DNA from: Ignavibacteriae bacterium HGW-Ignavibacteriae-2
GTDB lineage: Bacteria; Bacteroidota; Ignavibacteria; Ignavibacteriales; Melioribacteraceae
Reading direction: 5' to 3'
Assembly (NCBI GenBank): GCA_002839805.1
Contig: PGYT01000010.1
Coordinates: 1-61,777, forward strand
DNA length: 61,777 nt
Every line of letters begins with the position of its first letter. Positions within the stretch are counted from its first letter, which is position 1. Below are positions 17,948-25,584 of the stretch, one piece after another. The translations under genes and the position numbers were made by a program. The notes beneath the pieces were generated by a model. That model had not been told where the DNA came from and did no database searches. It saw only the letters and a list, made by a program, of their open reading frames with translations.

Positions 17948-19273
17948 TTATTTAATTGATTTTATTTGTCTATGGATTGTACTCCGGTTCACGCCCAGTA
18001 TTTCGGCGACTTTTGTTTTATTCCAATTATTTTGTTTTAGCAATGAAAGAAGAGTTTGTATTTTTTCATCTTTTTCAATTTCTTTAAAATTTAATTTTTT
18101 ATTACAATCAAAGTTCATCCTTATTTCCGGCGGCAAACAGCAAATACAAATTGTGTCTTCCCTTTTCGAACGTATAAATGAGTATTCAATTGCATTCTCA
18201 AGTTCCCGAATATTACCAGGCCAATCATATTGCATTAGCGCATCCATTGCTTCATCAGAGATTGAGTCGATTTTTCTTTTATATAATTCTGCAAATTTGT
18301 TCAAAAAATAATTTGCTAAGGGTGAAATATCCTCTTTCCTTTCACGTAATGGAGGGATATGAATTGGAATAACGTTTAATCTGTAAAACAAATCTTGTCT
18401 GAATTTTTTCTTCTTTATTTCTTCTGTCAAATTCTTGTTTGTTGATGCAATTATGCGGACATTTACCCTGCGCGTAATTGATTCGCCTAGTCTTTCGAAA
18501 GTTCCCTCCTGAATTACTCTTAACAATTGTGTTTGCATAACCAGGGGCATTTCTCCAATTTCGTCTAATAGTATTGTACCGGAATCGGCATATTCAAACC
18601 GGCCCATACGGTCTCTCACTGCGTCGGTGAAAGCCCCTTTGACATGCCCATATAATTCGCTCCCTAAAAGATTTTCGGAGAAGACAGCACAATTTACTTT
18701 TACATATACCTTATCTCTGCGAGGACTTGTCTCTTTAATCGCATTGGCGACAAGTTCTTTCCCCACGCCCGTTTCACCGGTAATTAAAACTGTAGCATTG
18801 CTCTTAGCTATTTCGTTTATTGATTGATAAATATTGTGCATTGCTTTCGATTTGCCGATTATACCAAAAAAGTTTTGGTGTTTTTGCAAATATGTTTTTA
18901 TATCTACGTGATTTGAGAAATGACGAAAAGAAATGATTCCTCCAATTGGAGTTCCGGCATTATTTTTAATCAATGCGGCATTTAGTTTTACGGGTATAAG
19001 TTCTCCGTCATATTTTTGTAGAGTAGATTCCAAATCTATAATGTTTTTTCCTGTTTTAATTACTTCGGCAATTGGACAACCGAGCTGACATCTTTCCGAC
19101 ATACAAAAATTTTTACATAATTTGCCAATAACATCTTCTCGTTTTATTCCTGTAATATTTTCTGCTGCTTCGTTTACAAATTGAATAATAAATTCTTTGT
19201 CAATTATATAAACTCCTTCTGCCAAAGAATCTAATATTTCCAGATTTGTTTCGTTGAGTAGACTATTTTGCAT
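17948..19273 (-). CDS. PAS-containing sigma-54-dependent transcriptional activator
   Basis: 441 residues. A PAS domain (about 8-120) contains four closely spaced cysteines (Cys53, 57, 62, 66 in KLCKNFCMSERCQLGCPI) that could bind metal, a cluster or arsenite. The AAA+ domain (about 135-370) has Walker A GETGVGKE, Walker B TILLDEIGE, and the sigma-54 contact loop in the variant form GAFTDA (213-218) instead of GAFTGA. A Fis-type helix-turn-helix closes the protein (NNWNKTKVAEILGVNRSTIH). It follows ccdA by 5 nt. A -24/-12 promoter lies 150 bp downstream, before the TPR/cytochrome operon, which is its most likely target. Confidence 0.92.
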   Translation of the reverse strand: MQNSLLNETNLEILDSLAEGVYIIDKEFIIQFVNEAAENITGIKREDVIGKLCKNFCMSERCQLGCPIAEVIKTGKNIIDLESTLQKYDGELIPVKLNAALIKNNAGTPIGGIISFRHFSNHVDIKTYLQKHQNFFGIIGKSKAMHNIYQSINEIAKSNATVLITGETGVGKELVANAIKETSPRRDKVYVKVNCAVFSENLLGSELYGHVKGAFTDAVRDRMGRFEYADSGTILLDEIGEMPLVMQTQLLRVIQEGTFERLGESITRRVNVRIIASTNKNLTEEIKKKKFRQDLFYRLNVIPIHIPPLRERKEDISPLANYFLNKFAELYKRKIDSISDEAMDALMQYDWPGNIRELENAIEYSFIRSKREDTICICCLPPEIRMNFDCNKKLNFKEIEKDEKIQTLLSLLKQNNWNKTKVAEILGVNRSTIHRQIKSIK

Positions 19274-19278
19274 AATTT

Positions 19279-19974
19279 TTATACAGTTGTTAACAAATAA
19301 AATCCGCCAAGAATTACAAGCAGACCGCAGCCTCTTTTTATCCAGAGTAAAACATTTGATTCTTCACTCCAATTTAAATATTTCTGCACTTTTCCTGTTA
19401 TAGTTCCCGCGCCAACAATTACCGAACAATGCCCAACTCCAAAAGCTAACAGAAACATTACGGCAAGGAAATAATTTGTCTGAGCAGTTTGAAACACAAC
19501 TCCAAGAACAGGCGCCATATAAGCGAATGTACATGGACCAAGAGCCACACCGAAAAGCAATCCCAAAATAAGTGCGGCCAACAAACCTTCTGTTTTTGTC
19601 CCCTTTAATCCCCTATTCCAATCAAACCTAATGATATCTAAGAGATAAAGTCCAACAATAAAGAATATTCCAGCAACAAGATAATTCCCGGTGCTTCCGA
19701 CGTCCCCCATTAGTCTTCCAAGCGACGCGGTGACAAATCCTATTAATGCAATAGTAATTAATATTCCAATTGAAAAAATTAGAGAAATGGAGAATGTTCT
19801 ACCTAAAGATATTTTTCCTTGTGAACTGACAAAACCAACCACAAGTGGAATACTTGATAAGTGACAAGGTGAGAGGAGTATACTTAAAACTCCCCAAACA
19901 AATGAAGCTGCCAGAGCCAAATAAACGGAACCATTCATCGCTTCATATAATGTCGTAAAAATACCTTCGAACAT
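19279..19974 (-). CDS. CcdA-family thiol-disulfide membrane transporter
   Basis: 231 residues, six hydrophobic segments. Two conserved cysteines lie in the family motifs: LLSPCHLSSIPL (Cys37) and ALGPCTFAYMAP (Cys near 147). CcdA/DsbD-type proteins pass electrons from cytoplasmic thioredoxin to extracytoplasmic thiol proteins, for example to keep haem-binding CxxCH cysteines reduced during cytochrome c assembly. The upstream gene, one nucleotide away, encodes an exported thioredoxin, a natural partner. Here it may serve maturation of the dihaem cytochrome or arsenic-related redox chemistry. Confidence 0.9.
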   Translation of the reverse strand: MFEGIFTTLYEAMNGSVYLALAASFVWGVLSILLSPCHLSSIPLVVGFVSSQGKISLGRTFSISLIFSIGILITIALIGFVTASLGRLMGDVGSTGNYLVAGIFFIVGLYLLDIIRFDWNRGLKGTKTEGLLAALILGLLFGVALGPCTFAYMAPVLGVVFQTAQTNYFLAVMFLLAFGVGHCSVIVGAGTITGKVQKYLNWSEESNVLLWIKRGCGLLVILGGFYLLTTV

Positions 19975-19975
19975 T

Positions 19976-20371
19976 TTAATTCTTGCCCGTAATAGGTTTT
20001 AGCCCTTTGCTGATCAAAATTTTATCAATCTCTTTTTCGGGATAAAACCCTTCATGCCTGTGGAACTCCTCACCTTTTTCGTCTAAAAACACCTGAGTAG
20101 GAATCAGTTTGATGCCGAATTTTTGCGCATATTGTTTTTGTTCGGGCAGCCAAACGTCATAAAAAACAACTTTAATTTGTTCCCCGTATCTTTCTTCTAT
20201 CGCTTTCATAACTGGCTGCATCTGTTTACAGGGTATACATTTCACCGATCCTAACTCAACAAAAGTTACTTTAGCTTTTTCGGAATCTTTTTTTGCAGGG
20301 AGCTTATTTCCTTGTCCGGTACTTTCAATAGAAACCAGGAAAGTGAATAAAACTAATAACAATATCCTCAT
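19976..20371 (-). CDS. Exported thioredoxin-fold protein
   Basis: 131 residues with an N-terminal signal peptide (LLLVLFTFLVSIESTGQG). The thioredoxin domain has active site C-I-P-C in SVKCIPCKQMQP and cis-proline in GIKLIPTQVF. It should act in the periplasm as a reductase fed by the CcdA protein encoded one nucleotide downstream. Its start overlaps the stop of the small thioredoxin gene upstream by 4 nt. Whether it reduces apocytochrome or other thiols cannot be told from the sequence. Confidence 0.9.
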   Translation of the reverse strand: MRILLLVLFTFLVSIESTGQGNKLPAKKDSEKAKVTFVELGSVKCIPCKQMQPVMKAIEERYGEQIKVVFYDVWLPEQKQYAQKFGIKLIPTQVFLDEKGEEFHRHEGFYPEKEIDKILISKGLKPITGKN

Positions 20372-20610
20372 ATCCTTTCCCCTTTAATCCATTCAATTAT
20401 TTGGTTGTCATTAGGAATTACTCCTACGCTTTTCACTTTTTCATCAATTACAAGTGCTGGTGTCGACATAATCCCATATTTCAACATATCTTTAATATCT
20501 GTAACTTTTTCTACATTAACATTTAAATTATTCTGGTCGACCAATTCACGAACTTTGGACTCTAATGTCTTACATTTTTTGCATCCGGTTCCAAGTATTT
20601 TAACAGTCAT
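20368..20610 (-). CDS. Small redox-active thioredoxin (CKKC)
   Basis: 80 residues of the minimal thioredoxin family often found beside arsenic permeases. Active site C-K-K-C (GTGCKKCKTLE), cis-proline in MSTPALVIDEKV. No signal peptide, so cytoplasmic. It is a paralogue of the 86-residue protein at 22868-23128. It lies 27 nt after the ACR3 gene and overlaps the exported thioredoxin gene by 4 nt. A plausible role is handing reducing power to arsenate reductase or to CcdA. Confidence 0.9.
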   Translation of the reverse strand: MTVKILGTGCKKCKTLESKVRELVDQNNLNVNVEKVTDIKDMLKYGIMSTPALVIDEKVKSVGVIPNDNQIIEWIKGERI

Positions 20611-20637
20611 AAATTTTCCTTTGTTGTTTAGGTCTAT

Positions 20638-21720
20638 CTATTTACAAAAATTAGGTTTTTCGAAATTACCTTTTTCGGGTGTACTAAAATATTTTTTTTG
20701 AAAATATAATGCTACATTAACTAATGCTATAAGCACTGGAACTTCTACAAGAGGGCCTATTACTGCCGCAAACGCTTCTCCGCTATTTATACCGAATACT
20801 GCAATTGCTACAGCGATCGCCAGTTCAAAATTATTGCTTGCCGCAGTAAATGAAAGTGTGGTTGTTTTGGAATAATCTGCACCTATTTTTTTGCCCAGAT
20901 AAAAGGAGACTAAAAACATTATTATAAAATAGAAAATAAGAGGAATTGCAATTCTTACAACATCCAGAGGAATTTTTACAATAACCTCCCCTTTTAACGA
21001 AAACATGACAAAAATTGTAAACAACAGGGCAATTAGTGTTACTGGGCTTATTCTAGGAATAAACTTTTTCTCATACCATTCTTTGCTTTTATATTTCAGA
21101 AAAATTATTCTTGTTATAATTCCTGCAACAAATGGAATTCCCAAATAAATGAACACACTTTCAGCAATTTGACCTATTGTTATGTCTACGGAAAAGGATT
21201 GTATTCCAAGCCATTCCGGTAGTGCAGTTAAAAACACATACGCATACACGGAGAAGAAAAGAATTTGAAAAATTGAATTAAACGCTACTAAACCTGCGGC
21301 ATATTCAGTATCTCCTTTAGCAAGTTCATTCCAAACAATTACCATGGCAATACAACGGGCCAGACCAATCAGAATCAAACCCGCCATATAATGAGGCATA
21401 TCGTGCAAAAACAGAACCGCTAAAAAAAACATTAATATGGGTCCGATCAACCAATTCTGTATAAGTGAAAGCGAGAGTATTTTTACGTTCCGAAATACGT
21501 CGGGAAGCTCTTCATACTTTACTTTCGCCAGCGGCGGATACATCATAAGTATAAGCCCAACCGCAATAGCAATATTAGTTGTTCCCGATTGAAAAACATT
21601 CCAAAAATTGATAAAATCCGGGAAAAGATAACCCGATAAGACACCAACAAACATCGCGAGAAAAATCCACAAGGTTAAGTATCTATCTAAAAATGAAAGC
21701 TTCTGAGATTTCTTATCCAT
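20638..21720 (-). CDS. arsB: ACR3-family arsenite efflux permease
   Basis: 360 residues with about ten membrane helices. The family signature around the functional cysteine is present: [20 protein letters not shown] (Cys123). The length and the opening [14 protein letters not shown] are normal for ACR3. It exports arsenite using the membrane potential. It lies downstream of the CSC permease and ArsR and upstream of redox genes on the same strand. A 23-nt perfect dyad at 21768-21790 lies in its 108-nt upstream gap and may give it separate control. Symbols arsB and acr3 are both used for this family. Confidence 0.93.
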   Translation of the reverse strand: MDKKSQKLSFLDRYLTLWIFLAMFVGVLSGYLFPDFINFWNVFQSGTTNIAIAVGLILMMYPPLAKVKYEELPDVFRNVKILSLSLIQNWLIGPILMFFLAVLFLHDMPHYMAGLILIGLARCIAMVIVWNELAKGDTEYAAGLVAFNSIFQILFFSVYAYVFLTALPEWLGIQSFSVDITIGQIAESVFIYLGIPFVAGIITRIIFLKYKSKEWYEKKFIPRISPVTLIALLFTIFVMFSLKGEVIVKIPLDVVRIAIPLIFYFIIMFLVSFYLGKKIGADYSKTTTLSFTAASNNFELAIAVAIAVFGINSGEAFAAVIGPLVEVPVLIALVNVALYFQKKYFSTPEKGNFEKPNFCK

Positions 21721-21767
21721 ATTGTATATTTTGATATTTTATGGTGAATATTTTTATTTAATTATTT

Positions 21768-21790
21768 TCTAATTATTTGAAATAATTAGA
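21768..21790. repeat. Perfect inverted repeat before the ACR3 gene
   Basis: TCTAATTATT (21768-21777), TGA, AATAATTAGA (21781-21790): a perfect 10-bp dyad with a 3-bp centre. It differs from the TTTCG-N8-CGAAA ArsR sites. It is too A+T-rich to be a convincing terminator, so an operator for another regulator is possible. Confidence 0.45.
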
Positions 21791-21828
21791 AGTTAGGAAT
21801 ACTTATCATTTTAACATTTTATTGATAT

Positions 21829-22878
21829 CTAAAAAAAGAAATTAAATATATAGCCGACTAAAATTATCCCAACGGCAACCACTGCCACAAAAGAAAATAT
21901 CAAAGGCATCTTCAATACCTTACGAAGTATAATTGTTTCCGGAAGAGACAAACCAATTACACTCATCATAAAAGCGAGCACTGTTCCCAAGGATGCTCCT
22001 TTCTCTAATAGGGCTTGAACAATCGGTATAACCCCGGCTGCATTCGAATACATAGGAATGCCCAATAATACAGAAAGAGGAACCGACCACCAGGCTTCAG
22101 CGCCCATTAATCCTGCCATAAAATTTTCGGGAACATATCCATGAATAGCGGCCCCGACAGCAATTCCAAGAACTATATATATCCAAACTTTACCTACAAT
22201 CTCTTTTACCGCTTCAAAGCCCATGTCAAATCTGTTGCTAAGGCTCAGTTTAGTTTCTTCGGATTCAATTTGAGTTTGTTGCAGTTCATATACCCAGCCT
22301 TCAACAAATTTCTCGAGCTTCAATTTACCTATCACAAATCCAGAACTTATCGCGATTACCAATCCGGTTGAAATATAAATTAATGCGATTTCCCACCCGA
22401 ATAAACCCAGCAGCAACACCAAAGCTACTTCATTTATCATAGGCGCGGCTATAAGAAAAGAGAAAGTTACACCAAGTGGCACTCCAGCTTGAACAAATCC
22501 TATAAACAGTGGTATTGCGGAACAACTGCAGAAAGGGGTAACTATGCCCAATAATCCGGCGCTTATATTGCCGACAATCAGTGATTTGCCCCCCAAAATC
22601 TTTCTTGTTTTTTCAGGTGAAAAATATGTTCTTACAATACCCACAACAAATACGATAAGCACCAATAACATCATAACTTTTGGAACTTCGTACACAAAAA
22701 AATGGATTGCGTTCGTCATTAATTTTTCATCATCAAAATCCAAAATGCCATAAACAATCAAATCGGTTATTTTTTCCAGCTCAAAATATAAAAGGAACCA
22801 AAAGGGCAGCATAACCAAAGGAATAATTATTTTATTACTCAATGCTTTTTCAGAAGTGATCACTTTTTTATCCCACAT
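21829..22878 (-). CDS. COG0701-family permease (ArsP-like)
   Basis: 349 residues, about eight to ten membrane helices. The family motif with paired cysteines is clear: TPFCSCSAIPLFIGFVQAG (Cys117, Cys119), followed by GVTFSFLIAAPMINEVA. Members include ArsP, which exports trivalent organoarsenicals, and many untested permeases co-located with ACR3. Its start overlaps the end of the small thioredoxin gene by 11 nt. The thiol motif, thioredoxin partner and ArsR control support a role in arsenic or metalloid efflux; the exact substrate is unknown. Confidence 0.85.
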   Translation of the reverse strand: MWDKKVITSEKALSNKIIIPLVMLPFWFLLYFELEKITDLIVYGILDFDDEKLMTNAIHFFVYEVPKVMMLLVLIVFVVGIVRTYFSPEKTRKILGGKSLIVGNISAGLLGIVTPFCSCSAIPLFIGFVQAGVPLGVTFSFLIAAPMINEVALVLLLGLFGWEIALIYISTGLVIAISSGFVIGKLKLEKFVEGWVYELQQTQIESEETKLSLSNRFDMGFEAVKEIVGKVWIYIVLGIAVGAAIHGYVPENFMAGLMGAEAWWSVPLSVLLGIPMYSNAAGVIPIVQALLEKGASLGTVLAFMMSVIGLSLPETIILRKVLKMPLIFSFVAVVAVGIILVGYIFNFFF

Positions 22879-23128
22879 TTTGTATTTCTAAACTTTCTTT
22901 AATCCAGTGCTGGAGTGTAGATTTGGTTGGTATTTTGCCTGCAGATACAATTTTTCCGTTTATTTCCAGTGCGGGTGTTTGCATAATTCCCCGTCCAACA
23001 ATTGCTTGTAAATCTTCAACTTTTTCGATTAAAAAATCCACTCCCATTTCGTTAACAGTCTCTGTACTTAAGGCTGTTAACTTTAAACAGTTAGCGCAAC
23101 CCGAACCATATACTTTAATTACATTCAT
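22868..23128 (-). CDS. Small redox-active thioredoxin (CANC)
   Basis: 86 residues, cytoplasmic. Active-site pair C-A-N-C in VYGSGCANCLKL and cis-proline region MQTPALEING match the minimal thioredoxin family. It is the first gene after arsR, from which an ArsR-type operator at 23144-23161 separates it. The end overlaps the permease start by 11 nt. Two such minimal thioredoxins in one locus (here and 20368-20610) probably arose by duplication. Confidence 0.9.
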   Translation of the reverse strand: MNVIKVYGSGCANCLKLTALSTETVNEMGVDFLIEKVEDLQAIVGRGIMQTPALEINGKIVSAGKIPTKSTLQHWIKESLEIQNVG

Positions 23129-23143
23129 TTATCCTACTCCATG

Positions 23144-23161
23144 TTTCGTTATTTTACGAAA
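23144..23161 (-). promoter_or_regulatory. Second ArsR-type operator
   Basis: TTTCG-N8-CGAAA at 23144-23161, the same dyad with the same spacing as the site overlapping the arsR promoter. It lies between the arsR stop and the start of the CANC thioredoxin gene at 23128. This suggests a second ArsR-repressed promoter for the efflux genes. Confidence 0.6.
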
Positions 23162-23173
23162 GTGATTTATTGC

Positions 23174-23518
23174 TTATGTATTACAAAGTTTATTTCTATC
23201 CAATGTTTTAACTTTATGTTTATCATTAATAATTAATTCTTCATCACTAATCCAAAAATCTAGAGAATTAAGAATTGAATTTATTCTAGTATCTGATGGG
23301 GAGGGATTAATAAGATAATTAACCCACTTACCATCCTTATCCTCAATAATAAATCCCGATTCTTTCAAGACTTTAAGATGTTGAGAAACAGTTGAGTTGG
23401 CAAGATTCAATAATTCTTTAATTTCGCACACACACAAAATTTTGCTTTGAAGTGCTTTTAGAATTCTTAATCTATTTAGGTCAGATAATGCTTTGAATAG
23501 CTTTGTCTTGTCTTTCAT
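23174..23518 (-). CDS. arsR: ArsR-family metalloregulatory repressor
   Basis: About 115 residues with a winged helix-turn-helix (NLANSTVSQHLKVLKESGF). The alpha-3 metal/arsenite-binding motif is present as ILCVCEIKELL, giving the vicinal pair C-V-C of As(III)/Cd-type ArsR sensors. An ATG at 23530 is in frame, but the operator dyad and -7 element overlap it, so ATG 23518 (MKDKTKLFKALSD) is preferred. The repressor should leave its operators at 23529-23548 and 23144-23161 when arsenite binds, opening the downstream efflux and thioredoxin genes. Confidence 0.92.
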   Translation of the reverse strand: MKDKTKLFKALSDLNRLRILKALQSKILCVCEIKELLNLANSTVSQHLKVLKESGFIIEDKDGKWVNYLINPSPSDTRINSILNSLDFWISDEELIINDKHKVKTLDRNKLCNT

Positions 23519-23528
23519 TACAAAACTC

Positions 23529-23574
23529 ATTTCGTTATATGACGAAATATAATTCTTTCAATTTATTTTTACAA
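23529..23574 (-). promoter_or_regulatory. arsR promoter with overlapping operator
   Basis: Minus strand: TTG (plus 23572-23574), a 20-nt spacer, then TATATTTC (plus 23544-23551), close to TAnnTTTG. The dyad ATTTCG-N8-CGAAAT (23529-23548) covers the end of the -7 element, so bound ArsR would block it. Confidence 0.6.
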
Positions 23575-23623
23575 CTTCATAATAAAAAAATATTATTTCA
23601 TCGAATATGGGGGAGGAATTAAA

Positions 23624-23653
23624 AAAAGAGATGCCGGGGATAGCATCTCTTTT
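23624..23653 (-). terminator. Intrinsic terminator after the T9SS protein gene
   Basis: AAAAGAGATGC (23624-23634) pairs with GCATCTCTTTT (23643-23653), 11-bp stem, 8-nt loop. The A-rich left arm gives a T-run on the minus strand. It separates the secreted-protein gene from the arsR promoter. Confidence 0.8.
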
Positions 23654-23680
23654 GTTTTCAAAATATTAACTCAACTAATT

Positions 23681-25216
23681 TTATTTTATAAGCGTCATCT
23701 TAATTGTACGAACATGCTGATTTGTTTGAAGTCTGCAAAAATAAGTTCCGCTTGAAAGTTTGCTGCCGTCAAACACTACCTGATAATTTCCGGGTGATTG
23801 AATTTTATTTGTAAGCACCGATATCTCTTTACCCAAAACATCATAAACCGTGAGCTTAACATTGCTTGTATTGGATATTTGATAATTTATATTCGACTTA
23901 GGATTGAATGGGTTGGGGTAATTTTGCTGCAAAACAAAATTTTTTATTAAGTTGTTTTCACCATTATTATCAACTTCAGTAATTTTTTCAACGGATAATA
24001 TTAAATAACTGCTTGCTTGTGAATCCTCGAACTCAACAGTGTTAGTTGAGTAGTCGTAAGCAACATTGTTTAACGCAACCCATTGGTTGGACTGTTCATC
24101 CCACGATTTTACAGTTATATTATTCTCCTCAACACCATAAGCTTTTAGTTGGGCATCGGTGTAATGGAGTCTATACTTAAGTTTAGAACCGAAACTGATT
24201 CTTTGTCTGCCGTCATTCAACCAGAATTTATTAGATCTCTCGGAATTAAACATTGCAATTTCGTACCCAGAAAAAACTTTTTCTCCTCCAGAATTAGGCA
24301 TGTTGCCAGGATAAAGTTCCAGCAACTGACAATAAATTGAGTCTTCCATCATCATTCCTCCCATGTGTCCCATACTGTTCCATCCGGGTTGTAATATTAA
24401 ATTATCCCCCGCATCGAAAGGATTTACACATTGAAAAGACGATCTCATATTTTTATGTATCCATCCGCCGCTTAAATTTCTACCAAATCGTGATGGATCA
24501 CTCCAGATAAGTCCATTTAACTCATAAACGATTATTACATCATTTGTGTCGCGATCTATTAAACCACCTGTTACAGTTATTACATCACCTTCCAGCGGAC
24601 GCAAAGCGCCTGAAGCCGGTTCATACCAAAATGGTCCGAAATTCAGGAAATAGTCGGGTAATCCATCCTCATTGATATCTAAATAGTAATGATTCATATA
24701 AAAGGTTGTATCTACTAATACCGCACCGGTAAGGGTTACAGTAGAAAGTGAATCATTTCGCCATCCTCGCGCAAACCCTTTATAATCATGCCGGCGGTCT
24801 CTTCCAAAATCATGGCGCCCTGTAAAATTATTCCAGAAGGGTTCAAATGGTGAACGCCAGAATTCCCCATTTATTTCGTAAACTACTATCACTGAAATAT
24901 CCATAGAAGATTGGTGTTCACCCCCAAATATGGTAATTACTTCGCCGTTTATCGGTCTAACAGCATTGGAACTGTCAGGTTGATACCAAAAAGGACCGAA
25001 GTTCAATTTATAATCCACAGTGCCGTCATTATTTTCATCAAGATAATAAATGGGATGCGAGTAATTTGTATCAACAACAGCGGCTCCGGAAATTGATATT
25101 TCAAAAAGAGAATCCGGGTTAAAGTGACCTTCGCCATGTTGGTGGATCTGAGCCGAAAGATTCATTGATAGAATTAAAAAGGCAGCTAATAAACTTGTAA
25201 AAATTCTTTTCATCAT
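23681..25216 (-). CDS. Secreted T9SS-sorted protein with two tandem ~110-residue repeats
   Basis: 511 residues with an N-terminal signal peptide (LLAAFLILSMNLSAQ). Two similar blocks (about 35-110 and 155-230) share the patterns YYLDENNDGTVDYKLNFGPF / YYLDINEDGLPDYFLNFGPF and the ending of 'G.VITV.GG'. Their DxNxDG segments look like calcium-binding loops. A Met/His-rich stretch (GHMGGMMMED) lies near residue 285, and HQHGEGH near the mature N-terminus; metal binding is possible. The C-terminal ~85 residues are a T9SS sorting domain (LQQNYPNPFNPKSNINYQIS). No enzymatic motif is recognised. Confidence 0.85.
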   Translation of the reverse strand: MMKRIFTSLLAAFLILSMNLSAQIHQHGEGHFNPDSLFEISISGAAVVDTNYSHPIYYLDENNDGTVDYKLNFGPFWYQPDSSNAVRPINGEVITIFGGEHQSSMDISVIVVYEINGEFWRSPFEPFWNNFTGRHDFGRDRRHDYKGFARGWRNDSLSTVTLTGAVLVDTTFYMNHYYLDINEDGLPDYFLNFGPFWYEPASGALRPLEGDVITVTGGLIDRDTNDVIIVYELNGLIWSDPSRFGRNLSGGWIHKNMRSSFQCVNPFDAGDNLILQPGWNSMGHMGGMMMEDSIYCQLLELYPGNMPNSGGEKVFSGYEIAMFNSERSNKFWLNDGRQRISFGSKLKYRLHYTDAQLKAYGVEENNITVKSWDEQSNQWVALNNVAYDYSTNTVEFEDSQASSYLILSVEKITEVDNNGENNLIKNFVLQQNYPNPFNPKSNINYQISNTSNVKLTVYDVLGKEISVLTNKIQSPGNYQVVFDGSKLSSGTYFCRLQTNQHVRTIKMTLIK

Positions 25217-25458
25217 GTTCTCCGAATATTTAATAATAAATCTTCAGTTAATAAAATCAAATGTTATGCCAAGATGGAAAACCTCTAAAAAGCAAAACTT
25301 AATTAGATTTTTATAGAATCAATTGCCTGAAATTACCTCCAATATGCCTGGTAATAAAAAAACCATTCAAATATTACAAAAAATCCGACTGGGAAAAATT
25401 ATAATTTTCTGTCACTTAGTTATAATACTTAAACCATCTATAAACCTTATAAACAGTT

Positions 25459-25548
25459 TTACAATTTAATTACAATGATACTATTTCATACAGATACAAA
25501 CAGATACTCAAATTGTAACCGAATTGTAATATAAGAGTTTTATGTTTG
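25459..25548 (+). promoter_or_regulatory. Pho-box-like promoter of the phosphate operon
   Basis: Two TTACAA copies (25459-25464, 25470-25475) and, inverted, two TTGTAA copies (25513-25518, 25524-25529), each pair with the 11-bp period typical of PhoB boxes. TATGTTTG at 25541-25548 matches TAnnTTTG exactly and has no -33 TTG at the proper distance, as expected for an activator-dependent promoter. The rest of the 25217-25584 gap shows no gene; CAGATAC is also repeated at 25491 and 25501. Confidence 0.6.
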
Positions 25549-25584
25549 GGTAAAGATAATTTTAGATAAAAGGAGAGTACTGGG

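Noticed and set aside
17859-18311. Plus-strand open frame of 150 codons
   Set aside because: Lies mostly opposite the sigma-54 activator gene; no family features; shadow frame.
25491-25507. CAGATAC repeated twice with 10-bp period in the pst promoter
   Set aside because: May be a further binding site but is short and lacks the 11-bp period of the Pho-like repeats.
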